Source of the DNA: Candidatus Eisenbacteria bacterium
Lineage (GTDB): Bacteria; Eisenbacteria; RBG-16-71-46; JAFGJU01
Reading direction: 5' to 3'
NCBI GenBank assembly: GCA_026388185.1
Contig: JAPLKG010000008.1
Span: 186,001 to 250,000, forward strand
Length of the DNA: 64,000 nucleotides
Positions 35,023-43,893 of the stretch are shown piece after piece. The notes below the pieces were generated by a model. That model made no database searches, was not told where the DNA came from, and was given only the letters and a program-made list of their open reading frames with translations. The position numbers and the translations under genes were made by a program. Position 1 is the stretch's first letter. Each line of letters begins with the position of its first letter.

Positions 35023-35499
35023 CCAACTTCATTGGCAAACGGAAGAGATACTTGGGATACTGGAGCTGAGCACGACGGGAACCCGATGGGTGCAGATCCG
35101 AATCAGGAATGAACGAGATGGGAGGTGCCCCCCCGTCCTCGCGGCAGGAACGGTTCGGGTCACCCCGGAATGCTAATTGCGCGTACGTAACATCTCGCCA
35201 GCTCAACACGCGACCAGAACATGTGGTGCTTACATCGGAGGACCAAAGACTGGGCATCAACGCACAACACAGATCGCATTCTAGCTGATTCGGAGAGCCG
35301 CGGTTTGCGCAGCGTGATTCGTGCCTGGTGATACGAGTCACTGCTTAGCATGATCGAGCTTGGTCATCGGGAGACACAGCTTAACGGAAGGATTGACGTC
35401 GCGATTGGGGGCGGTCGCATTCAGTTCGGCAGAGTGGGTAGTTGGCGTGCGGCTGCCTGACTATCTATGTCGCTGATCTTATCGTTGAGCGAATTGCAG
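35023..35499. other. Non-coding stretch in the accessory region
   Basis: About 480 bases with only short overlapping frames in several phases, none with a ribosome site. No terminator or repeat was recognised. Confidence 0.4.
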
Positions 35500-36951
35500 A
35501 TGGGATACCGACTCAACGTTGTCCTAATAATGCCGATACTTGCGGGCTGTCTGCTCACATCATGCCGGGGAACAAATCACTATGATAGGAAAGAGGAATC
35601 TAAATCGCTCGGAGACACGCCTAGTCATGGTTCGCTATGGACACGGCCCACGACTTATGCGGGCAACCTCTACAACAAGATACAGTTATCAGACATTCAC
35701 GTTGAAGGCGATTATACAAGGACTACGTCCCCGGATGGACGAATCGTGATTAGTGAGAGTGTGGTGGTTGAAGCACACAATTCCTTCAATGGAGTCACCG
35801 AATTCGAGAAGATTAACCTAACTGTCGGCAGGCATCCAATATCCAAATACAGGAGAGTTCATAAGGATGACCTAGGCAGGACCGTTGTCCTAGAAGAGGG
35901 CGAAGAGCCACCAGAGGATATCCTTGTTGAACAAGCTACTAACTTCAAGCCAACTCTGACCTACTATCGTTTCTATTCCGATTGCGAATACTCTTTGGGC
36001 AGGTGCGAGTTACCTGAAATGATTGTGAGAACAACATGGGACGATTCTAGTGACAAAAGAATACGCGATTTGAGCATTAGAAAAGAGACACTCACCAGGG
36101 AAGTAGCTGAGGTACTGCACCACGACGGCCCTTTCTCCCTTGCAAAACTCTGGAGATGGTACATTATGGCAGAATATCAAAAGGACGCGAACGAGTGCTC
36201 CCGAGAACACCTGTTCAATAAATACTCTCCTTCTACCAAAGCCAGAGAGGAGGTGGCGGTAAGAATTAGGATAATTGACAGCATCAATGTTGCAGTGAAA
36301 AACCTCGACAATCAGAACATTCGGAGAGAATTCATCGCGCTTCTTTCAAAACCCGATTCAGTTTACGGGAATGGTAATACAGAGTATTACACACAAAGGG
36401 TGATAACTACTCAACCACTTACGGGCAAGGATGTTTTTCACTGCTATCACGAGATTTTGAACCATCTGAGAGAGAGTCAGTATTCGCACAGCCCCCTGTT
36501 GGACGGGATAATCGAATCGTTCAAAGAGATAAAAGACGATCGTGGCAATACTGTGATTGTTCTCACTGGTTACAGTGTAGTTGACCCAAAGACTGGTTTT
36601 GTTGCAGGAGCCCCTCGCTACATTGAATTTCGCGTTTTCCCTCCGCCGTTCAGAGTACTGACACGTAGCCAGATAAGCAGTCGTATAGAACAGGTTGAGA
36701 AGCAACTTGAGAGAGGAGTAGGTGAGGATGAGATAGGATTGCCGTACTTTGAGACTCTTGAGTACATGCAGAAGGAAAAGGAGATTCTCGAAGAGATGAT
36801 TGAGGAGTGGTCCCTGACAAACGAACCACAGATGATTGTTTATCTACCCGAGATCCTCCTTTTCCACGCTGGTATTCCCATAGAGAGTTACACGTACAAG
36901 TATGATCCGCAGAAAGGAAACGGGGCAGACCATTATGTAGGTCTGAAATGA
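35500..36951 (+). CDS. Predicted lipoprotein of unknown function, AT-rich gene
   Basis: A 483-residue protein if read from ATG 35500; a start at 35467 adds 11 residues. LIMPILAGCLLTSC is the lipoprotein signal with Cys near residue 22. The body is hydrophilic and mixes strand-rich parts (YTRTTSPDGRIVISESVVV) with helical charged parts near the C-terminus (SSRIEQVEKQLERG, MQKEKEILEEMIEEW). I recognise no family. Base composition is visibly more AT-rich than any neighbour, which points to a different origin. Confidence 0.6.
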   Translation: MGYRLNVVLIMPILAGCLLTSCRGTNHYDRKEESKSLGDTPSHGSLWTRPTTYAGNLYNKIQLSDIHVEGDYTRTTSPDGRIVISESVVVEAHNSFNGVTEFEKINLTVGRHPISKYRRVHKDDLGRTVVLEEGEEPPEDILVEQATNFKPTLTYYRFYSDCEYSLGRCELPEMIVRTTWDDSSDKRIRDLSIRKETLTREVAEVLHHDGPFSLAKLWRWYIMAEYQKDANECSREHLFNKYSPSTKAREEVAVRIRIIDSINVAVKNLDNQNIRREFIALLSKPDSVYGNGNTEYYTQRVITTQPLTGKDVFHCYHEILNHLRESQYSHSPLLDGIIESFKEIKDDRGNTVIVLTGYSVVDPKTGFVAGAPRYIEFRVFPPPFRVLTRSQISSRIEQVEKQLERGVGEDEIGLPYFETLEYMQKEKEILEEMIEEWSLTNEPQMIVYLPEILLFHAGIPIESYTYKYDPQKGNGADHYVGLK

Positions 36952-37279
36952 TTCATGAAGAAGGTGAGCATGTTCAGCGGCGAACATGTCGCAGCTTCAG
37001 TCAACAAGGGATTTGCGCGAATAGCACTGGCAGAATAAAGAGCCGAGAGTGGAAGCGTGGTTTGACATGGAAGAAAGGCTATCTCCATTTCGGTGCGGTC
37101 TCATTGGCGAAGGTACATGGAATGCACATAGATATGCTGAGAAGCGGCGGGAGACGACACGATGTCGGTTCAGTGAAAACGCGGGAACTCCAACAAAGGC
37201 GCGCACGTGCACTGAGATTCCGCCGCGCTTCATCCCCGCCGGTAATGCCTAACGCTGGGGCGCAGGAGGAGGGTATCTT
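36952..37279. other. Non-coding stretch before the PASTA-like gene
   Basis: About 330 bases with short frames in several phases, none convincing. It ends in GCAGGAGGAGGG, the ribosome site of the following gene. GCCTAACG at 37249-37256 recalls an integron end motif, but no partner was found. Confidence 0.35.
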
Positions 37280-38101
37280 ATGTCTGGAACTACTGAATCG
37301 ATTCTCGTAGGTCTTGGTATAGGTCTTGTTGTTCTTGCGGTCAGCATGGCGATCAAACCTGTACCACGGCGCGCTGCGATCCTGATGGCCGTTGGCACTG
37401 GGATTATCGCGTTTGTGCTTTGGCCGCGGGCCGTTCTGGTAGAAGTGCCAGATCTGTCTGACCTCAGTAGAGATGAGGCCGAACTGGAGCTATCCTCCGC
37501 GAAGCTCGACGGAGCGCCGCAACCTCAGGAGGCTCCAAACACGCGTCCAGACCACGTCGTGCCGATGTCACAGAGCCCACTTCCAGAGACTAAGGTTCAC
37601 CGCGGCACCCTGGTTCGGTATTCCATCAGCACGCCAACATCCACAGTGTCTGGGAAGGCCACCGACTCCGATAGCACACGGGGGCATGTCTTGGTGTCAA
37701 TATTCTCGCCGAGGCATGGCGGTGAGGTTGTGCCTGTGCGCGGGGCGGATAACATATTTAGGTTCGATGTGGAAGGTACACTCGAAGGTGTCGATCTCGC
37801 AAGATATTCTCTGCTCCTATGGGTCCAACCTGTTGCGCCGCCGAGCGACCAGCCCGGATGGTACTTGCAGCGGCTCCCAGCCAATGGCGTTCGTTCAATC
37901 TCGGGAAACAGGTGGTCCGGGGTGTGTCAGATCGGTAACCAGCAGTATCCGCCGAATGAGGGCGACATGCTCGAGGTCGTAGCCTCTGTTGTGCCAGCCG
38001 GCGAGGCCGAACGCCTGGAAGCTAGGCAAGGACCTCTGACGGCTGTTGTGGTTCCCGGGTCCGTGTCACAGGTTGTTAGAGTCAAAGTGCGCTTGAAGTG
38101 A
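37280..38101 (+). CDS. Membrane protein with PASTA-like domain
   Basis: A 273-residue protein with two N-terminal membrane helices (ILVGLGIGLVVLAVSMAI and AILMAVGTGIIAFVLW), then a PASTA-like segment at about 55-115 (VEVPDLSDLSRDEAELELSS ... VHRGTLVRYSIS) and a beta-rich C-terminal domain (HVLVSIFSPRHGGEVVPV, YSLLLWVQPVAPPSDQPGWY). PASTA domains bind cell-wall fragments or act as spacers. AGGAGGAGGG upstream supports the ATG. Function in this region is unknown. Confidence 0.65.
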   Translation: MSGTTESILVGLGIGLVVLAVSMAIKPVPRRAAILMAVGTGIIAFVLWPRAVLVEVPDLSDLSRDEAELELSSAKLDGAPQPQEAPNTRPDHVVPMSQSPLPETKVHRGTLVRYSISTPTSTVSGKATDSDSTRGHVLVSIFSPRHGGEVVPVRGADNIFRFDVEGTLEGVDLARYSLLLWVQPVAPPSDQPGWYLQRLPANGVRSISGNRWSGVCQIGNQQYPPNEGDMLEVVASVVPAGEAERLEARQGPLTAVVVPGSVSQVVRVKVRLK

Positions 38102-38467
38102 GATAGCGCTCTAACCAGTAACTTGAGACGGACGAATGCTGCGGCGTCACAGGTCTTGCGCGAGTGATGGCAACAGTCACGCCGCCTCCGCCCCGCCGCT
38201 CAGCGACATCTTTGGTATGACTCCCGCTGCCAACGTGACTCCGATTTAGCTCTGCCGCGGGTGACTCGGCCCGCCGCGTTGCCGGATGCGCAGCCTTGCA
38301 TCGCGGAACGATCTTTGCGAAACCCGCTGCAAGTCCGCGTATCGGCAGTGGCGAGGTGGGCGATTTGCTTAGCCATCCACCGCGCGATGGTGACTCTTCC
38401 GGACGCCGGCAAGACAAGAGTTCCACCGGCGAAGGAACACCATGTACATTTGTCAGGAGATGAGGCC
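38102..38467. other. Non-coding stretch before the giant NTPase gene
   Basis: The NTPase frame is open upstream to 38261 (GTG), but conserved-looking protein begins only near 38468. The rest holds GC-rich short inverted repeats; no promoter was recognised. Confidence 0.35.
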
Positions 38468-41400
38468 GTGAAAGGGGTTAGTAGTCCATATGCAACAGGG
38501 GGAGGCGGCGTGCGTTTAGAGCATGAGATCGCCGCGTCCGCCTTGGCAAGCTTGCTACTGGGCCAGCCCGTCGATGGACTGGGCGATGATGTCACGCCGA
38601 TGCGCGTGGCGATGCAGCAGGAGGTGTATTCACCTGTTGACGATATTCACGTGCACGGTACCTTCCCGGGCGGCGAGCGTACACTTCAAATCGCGTGTAG
38701 GCGGCGACCCACGGTTGGTAAGAGTGATGAATCTACAGTCAAGCTGTTCACTGACTATGTGAAGGTCGTGCTCGACAAGCGGACCGCGATTGACAGAGGT
38801 GAGATACGACTCGGCTTGGCAGTCGCCGGGCCATATGGGCCGGCGACTGAACTTGCGGTTCTTACAGATACCGCTCGGCTTCAGCCTGACCGTGCCACCT
38901 TCGAAAGCGCTGTAGCTGCACCTGGCGCATACTCCGCGGACATCCGAGCGCGGCTAACGTATGTTGACGAATTGGTGGCTGAATCTCTGAGCAGGGTGCT
39001 GCGGCCCGCAGGGCCTACGCCTGATCCCAAGGAGTTGAGCTGGGTCCTTCTTCGCGCGCTGTTTGTTCTTCAGACGCAGCTTGAAGGAAACGTGGCGCCA
39101 GGGCGGACCAACGTTGTCGCCAGGCTGCAGGTTCTTACAGGAAATACTCCGCGCGCAGAGCAGCTACGCCTGCGATTGGTTGAGATCGCATCACAGGCAG
39201 AGATTCGAGCTGGATCGATTGACCGTCCGATGCTGAGAAGACAGCTGCACTCGTTCGGGCCGCTCGGACCATCTCCCGACTTCGGCTTAGCGAAGTCACA
39301 GATCACCCTCCTTGAATCCGAACTGAACCGAAGAACGCAGCGCTCCTTGGCGGCTTCGGCTGCGAGCGGTTCATTCATACTCGACCGATCGAAACAGCAG
39401 GCGGAACTCGTGGACTGCATCTCAAAGGTACCACAGAGTTCCGTCGTTCTCGTGCGAGGTGAGCCGGACGTTGGGAAATCCGCGCTGGCACTTGAGGCGA
39501 TAGCATTTATAAGAGAAGCTGGTGGTGCAGCAATCGCGATGAGCCTTCGAGATCTGCCGCCGAGTGCACTGAGTCTCAAGTCTGCCCTAGGCCTTGCACC
39601 TGTCGATCTATTTGCCGCAGCGCCCTCGGCCCCCGTGAGCGTGTTGCTTCTCGATGGGGCTGAAGTGATACAGGAAAGTGACGCCGGTGCAGTCGGCGTC
39701 CTACTCGACGCCGCCTCGACTACGGGAATGACCACTGTTCTGGTAGCACGCGACGACGCGGCTGGATCTGTGCTCGACTTGCTGCGATCACGAGGCCATG
39801 ACATTGCGCTCGAGTTCTCAGTGGCGCCGTTGTCCGATGAGGAGATCGCGACGATCGTGGAAGCGATTCCCGAATTGGCGCGGCTCGGTTCTGATCCGCG
39901 ATCGGCGTGGTTGCTGCGTCGGCTCGGTCTCATCGAGCTCTTGCTTCAAGCTACGCAACGCGGGACGAGCCTGCCGGGGACGCTTTCTTCAGAGGCCGAG
40001 GTCTTCGCCACGGTGTGGTTGAGCCTGATTCGCCAAGACGGAAGGAGTGTCGGCGGGATCGCACCGGATGACCGTGAAATCGCCGCAATTAGTGTCGCAC
40101 GTCAGCTCTTAACTGGTGCACCGAGTGTGGTCACTGGCCCCGCACCGGCTTCGCTGCGCTCTGACGGCGTTCTTCTCTCACTGGACCGGTCAGCAGCCTG
40201 GCAGAAGAGCGACCGATTCGCTTCAGATGTTCTTCGCGATTTTGCAGCAGCACGACTCCTCCTGCGGGAAGGCCTGCAGGTGTTGCTCGGCTCCACTGCG
40301 CCGAGGTGGGCAATTCGGGCAACGCGCCTCTACTCGCAGGCTAGGCTATCGGATGCCGCTTCCCGCGGAGAGGGTGCAATCGCAGCTGCCTGGGCGGAAT
40401 TGCGAAGCGAGTTCCGAGGACTCTCGTTGAAGCACGGTGCGCGATGGGGTGAACTTCCGTGGGAAGCGCTGCTGACGGCTGCGTGGGCCGATCGTGCCCT
40501 ATCTGAACTTACGCCACAACTGCTCAGTGACCCTGATTTGCAAGCAGAGGCAATTCGCTGTGTGAAACTCCGCTTTTCGGACGCGGGTGCTTGCGACCCA
40601 GTCGTCGCTGCCCCGCTGGTATCATGGCTCACGAATAAAGCCGCCGCGCTGGACCGACCTAGGTCTTATGACAAAGATCCGGTTGTCGAACTCGTTCGAT
40701 CGTGGCTACGCGGCGTCGGCCGGCGCGAAGTGCTGGGGAAAGAGATCGATAACTTCAGGCAGCTGCGGTCTCAGCTGCGAGACGCTCTCTTGCGCCGAGC
40801 AGTGGAGCGCAGCGAGGAGGAGCGTATCGAGTGCCTGGGTCTGCTGGGGTCTGAGGCAAATGAAGCAAGCACGCAGGCCTTGCGATCGATCACCGAGCAT
40901 CATCCCGAATCTCTACACCCGATTGTAGAGAGTTTGGACGCGGCCGGGCTGCTGGCGAAGCAGAACGTGGCGCTGCTCGCGGATCTTACGGAAGCGTACT
41001 ATGTCAAGAAGCCGCACCGATCTTCCCGGGACAGTTCGTGGGACGATGAAGGCATCCGCCGTCACCGGGGCGGTGACCTATACACTCCGCTGGCGGCGTG
41101 GTATCGCGGCCCGTTCCTTTTCCTCCTTAGAGGGGATCCAGAACGTGGCATCCGGATGATCAACCGCATGCTGGAGCGCGGTGCTCGTCGGCGCGTCGAA
41201 GTACTTCAGGAGCTCAGCGGACACCCACGCAAGAACACCCCACAGGATGAGAAAGAGAACGGCATTTCATTAGACCTTCTTGGGTACGGCGACCGTCTGT
41301 ACATCGGCGACCCGCATGTTTGGTGTTGGTACCGAGGGTCGTCAGTCGGCCCTTATCCATGCATGTCCGCGCTCTTCTCCGTCGAGATGATGCTGGACGA

Positions 41401-43423
41401 GCTTGTGAAAGCAGACTTGCCAGCTCGAACACTTGCGTCCTGGGTGCTGCACGATGCAACGACCCTAGCTAGCCCAGGACTGATCTATGGATTTCTCGTG
41501 CGTCACATTGAACAGGTCACGGACGAACTTGATGGCTTCCTTTCCGTGCCTGAAGTATGGGAGCTTGAGATCAGCCGAAGGGTTTCTGAGGGTCAGCTTC
41601 ATGTCCAGGGCGCAGATTCACCAGAGCGTGTCGGCAGAGAGCGCCGCCGCTGGACACCCTTCGAGGTTGCAGCGAAGCTCGTCTTCGACGCCGCTCAGCG
41701 CGGTGACACTAAAGCGTTGGAAAGACTGCGGAGCATAGGAGAGCGCTTGCTTGAAAGGGCCGGAGGCGTGAGTGCCCCCCCGCACGTCCGCCAATGGGTG
41801 GCCTATCTTGACAGGAACAGTTATTCGGTGGAGCAGCAAGGTGATGATATAGTGCTGAAGGTGAAATTTCCCGAGGATGTCGTCCAGGCGATGGCACCCG
41901 CGCGGACGCAGTCTGCAAGAGTGTCAGAAATGTTCAGGTTGCTGAACCGCTACCGACCGCGCCACGATACTCCCTACCGGTATGCTCCAGCAAACCCACC
42001 GGACGAACTCGAGCTTGCCAAAGACATCGCGACGGCCAAGGAGCTACAGGCAGAGTTGGTGGATCAGCCACTTGACACATTACGTGCCGCGCTCGCAGGC
42101 GTGGCTGCGACGGTGATTCAGGCCGCGTCGGGTAGCCTTGTTGTACCTCCCGAGAGCTTCCGCTGGGCCGTTCCGCTTCTTGTGGAGTGTGCGACACGGC
42201 CTCACATGGACGATCTTGCGACAGAAGGGACGATATTCCCTGATGGGGCCGATCGCAAAGCAGCACTGGTCCTCCCGAGGGCGCTGGAGGCCGTCGATCA
42301 ACTCGACGCTGCAGCGACTGGGCAGGTGGGAAGCGCCATCACTGCATGTGCGACGAGTTTCTTCTTGGAGGTTCGGCAGAACGCTGCTGAAGGGCTGCGT
42401 CACATACTCCAAAGCCCGTGCAAACTGATCAGCGGCGGGCGTTGCTGGCACGAGCTAGCCTGGGCAGCCATCGAGGCGGCCGCCCGGAGTGTCATTCTGG
42501 GTCCTCAGTCCGCGAATGGCCGGCGTCAGTTAGGAGCGATAACGGGTGACGTTATCACAGGGCTTGAAACAAGTTCGGAGCGTGACCTGATGCTCACGCA
42601 CATCGCACCGGCTGTAATCTGCACGATCGACGCGGCTCGGGTGAGCTCCTGCATTAGCACACGAGCAGCACACTTACGAGATGCATTGCTAAACGCTTAC
42701 GCGCGGTCGGCATGTCATTGGGCGAAGAACAACTACGACTGGCGTAACGAGCAACATGCCGCATTCGCAGCAGCAGTTCTGCGCTGGGCGTCAGGGGGAA
42801 ATCATTCCGTGATTGTTGAGATCGCAAAGCGTCTGCGGTCCTCGCCTTTGGCGTTGGGCAATTTCCTTCACGCACTTACGATTGTTGCAACCTATCAGGC
42901 CTCAGCCGTGCAGCCGCTGGCGGAGACATGGTCCCAACTGATGGACTTGGGATTGGCAGTGCTTCGTGACCGAACGCTCGCTAGCGATCGGCACGACGTC
43001 GACGAATTACTGCAAGACCTTGTTCCTGATCCTAAGCCTTCAGCCTACGTCCAAAACATAGATGAGGTTTTGAAACAGGCCAAGGCACACTGGCTCTCGA
43101 TCGAGGTTGTAGCCGCACACATCGATGAGTGGCTCCGGCACGCTTTCGGTCGCCATTGGTGCATAGACCCACTCCTGGCCTTCTTGCAGGCACAGCCGGT
43201 TCAACAACAAGCGAACCCCGGGCTGAAGTGGATCCGACGACTCGTGATTGGGGAGGGCGGAATTGCTCAGACGAGCGGATTTTTCTTGGTGGGTTGGCTC
43301 GGGGAGCTGCGTGACTCACATGTTCTCGGCACCGACACCTGGCCAGAGTACCGGGCAATCGTTGACGGTCTGGTTCTGGGCAATTTCGCGGGAGCGCGCG
43401 ATCTGCAGCGCGGCGACGAGTGA
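38468..43423 (+). CDS. Giant STAND-like P-loop NTPase, possible defence protein
   Basis: A 1651-residue protein if started at GTG 38468, which has AGGAG eight bases upstream; GTG 38510 and GTG 38261 are alternatives. The N-terminal ~200 residues (SPYATGGGGVRLEHEI, FSPVDDIHV-like YSPVDDIHV, LQIACRRRPT) form a conserved-looking domain resembling nuclease-like effector modules, though no complete D-(D/E)xK signature is visible. The NTPase core has Walker A GEPDVGKS (331-338), Walker B VLLLDGAE (392 on, Asp 396) and an Arg-containing TTVLVARDD sensor-like strand. The remaining ~1100 residues are helical, probably repeat-like sensor structure. This layout is that of STAND proteins that detect invaders. 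Target and activity are inferred only. Confidence 0.7.
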   Translation: MKGVSSPYATGGGGVRLEHEIAASALASLLLGQPVDGLGDDVTPMRVAMQQEVYSPVDDIHVHGTFPGGERTLQIACRRRPTVGKSDESTVKLFTDYVKVVLDKRTAIDRGEIRLGLAVAGPYGPATELAVLTDTARLQPDRATFESAVAAPGAYSADIRARLTYVDELVAESLSRVLRPAGPTPDPKELSWVLLRALFVLQTQLEGNVAPGRTNVVARLQVLTGNTPRAEQLRLRLVEIASQAEIRAGSIDRPMLRRQLHSFGPLGPSPDFGLAKSQITLLESELNRRTQRSLAASAASGSFILDRSKQQAELVDCISKVPQSSVVLVRGEPDVGKSALALEAIAFIREAGGAAIAMSLRDLPPSALSLKSALGLAPVDLFAAAPSAPVSVLLLDGAEVIQESDAGAVGVLLDAASTTGMTTVLVARDDAAGSVLDLLRSRGHDIALEFSVAPLSDEEIATIVEAIPELARLGSDPRSAWLLRRLGLIELLLQATQRGTSLPGTLSSEAEVFATVWLSLIRQDGRSVGGIAPDDREIAAISVARQLLTGAPSVVTGPAPASLRSDGVLLSLDRSAAWQKSDRFASDVLRDFAAARLLLREGLQVLLGSTAPRWAIRATRLYSQARLSDAASRGEGAIAAAWAELRSEFRGLSLKHGARWGELPWEALLTAAWADRALSELTPQLLSDPDLQAEAIRCVKLRFSDAGACDPVVAAPLVSWLTNKAAALDRPRSYDKDPVVELVRSWLRGVGRREVLGKEIDNFRQLRSQLRDALLRRAVERSEEERIECLGLLGSEANEASTQALRSITEHHPESLHPIVESLDAAGLLAKQNVALLADLTEAYYVKKPHRSSRDSSWDDEGIRRHRGGDLYTPLAAWYRGPFLFLLRGDPERGIRMINRMLERGARRRVEVLQELSGHPRKNTPQDEKENGISLDLLGYGDRLYIGDPHVWCWYRGSSVGPYPCMSALFSVEMMLDELVKADLPARTLASWVLHDATTLASPGLIYGFLVRHIEQVTDELDGFLSVPEVWELEISRRVSEGQLHVQGADSPERVGRERRRWTPFEVAAKLVFDAAQRGDTKALERLRSIGERLLERAGGVSAPPHVRQWVAYLDRNSYSVEQQGDDIVLKVKFPEDVVQAMAPARTQSARVSEMFRLLNRYRPRHDTPYRYAPANPPDELELAKDIATAKELQAELVDQPLDTLRAALAGVAATVIQAASGSLVVPPESFRWAVPLLVECATRPHMDDLATEGTIFPDGADRKAALVLPRALEAVDQLDAAATGQVGSAITACATSFFLEVRQNAAEGLRHILQSPCKLISGGRCWHELAWAAIEAAARSVILGPQSANGRRQLGAITGDVITGLETSSERDLMLTHIAPAVICTIDAARVSSCISTRAAHLRDALLNAYARSACHWAKNNYDWRNEQHAAFAAAVLRWASGGNHSVIVEIAKRLRSSPLALGNFLHALTIVATYQASAVQPLAETWSQLMDLGLAVLRDRTLASDRHDVDELLQDLVPDPKPSAYVQNIDEVLKQAKAHWLSIEVVAAHIDEWLRHAFGRHWCIDPLLAFLQAQPVQQQANPGLKWIRRLVIGEGGIAQTSGFFLVGWLGELRDSHVLGTDTWPEYRAIVDGLVLGNFAGARDLQRGDE

Positions 43424-43766
43424 GTCCTGGGTACACGATGCGGCGTCGAGCCATGACGCGACCAACACGGATGAGGTCTCCGCGAAGACGTGCGCGCGTA
43501 CATATGTGTGTTTATGAGTAGGATTTTCCGCAAGTGCAACTGCCCACCGGACAAGCAGGAGAGGGCGACGCTGACTGTCGCTTGACCAGGCGGAGGTACT
43601 GTCGGAACTATGGGCTGGCTGAGGGTTGGTGTCGTGAACTAATCGAGGGGGGTAGGGGCCGATGCTCTGATCTTCAACCCAATGAGGGAGCAGGAATCGC
43701 AAGAGAGGCACAGAGACGCCGCAGGAGCAGGTGGGTGAGCTTCAACACATATCCTTATCCTTAGCC
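43424..43766. other. Non-coding stretch after the NTPase gene
   Basis: About 340 bases with overlapping short frames and no ribosome sites. No terminator with a T run is evident. It leads directly into repeat copy 2. Confidence 0.4.
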
Positions 43767-43884
43767 CTTTTTCTCCCCACATGTGCCCCGAGAGCTAGCG
43801 ATGCTGTCAGAATCTTGCCCACGCGAGCCTCGAGCCACGTCAGTTCTTCCGGTCGCAGTTCTGTACAAGCCGTGCCCTCGGCAA
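43767..43884 (+). repeat. Right-end repeat, copy 2, with tRNA-Leu-like core
   Basis: Matches copy 1 at 79 of 97 bases in the ungapped core (43786-43882). Its end GCCCTCGGCAA equals the tRNA-Leu 3' end plus one base. It stops ten bases before the stop codon of the convergent histidine kinase gene, leaving that gene whole. Confidence 0.75.
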
Positions 43885-43893
43885 GAAGAAACC

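Noticed and set aside
36948-37310. 120-residue plus-strand frame before the PASTA-like gene
   Set aside because: No ribosome site, protein-unlike composition, and it runs into the start of the better supported gene at 37280.
43534-43764. Short plus-strand frame after the NTPase gene as possible transposase remnant
   Set aside because: No transposase motif, terminal inverted repeats or target duplication could be recognised.
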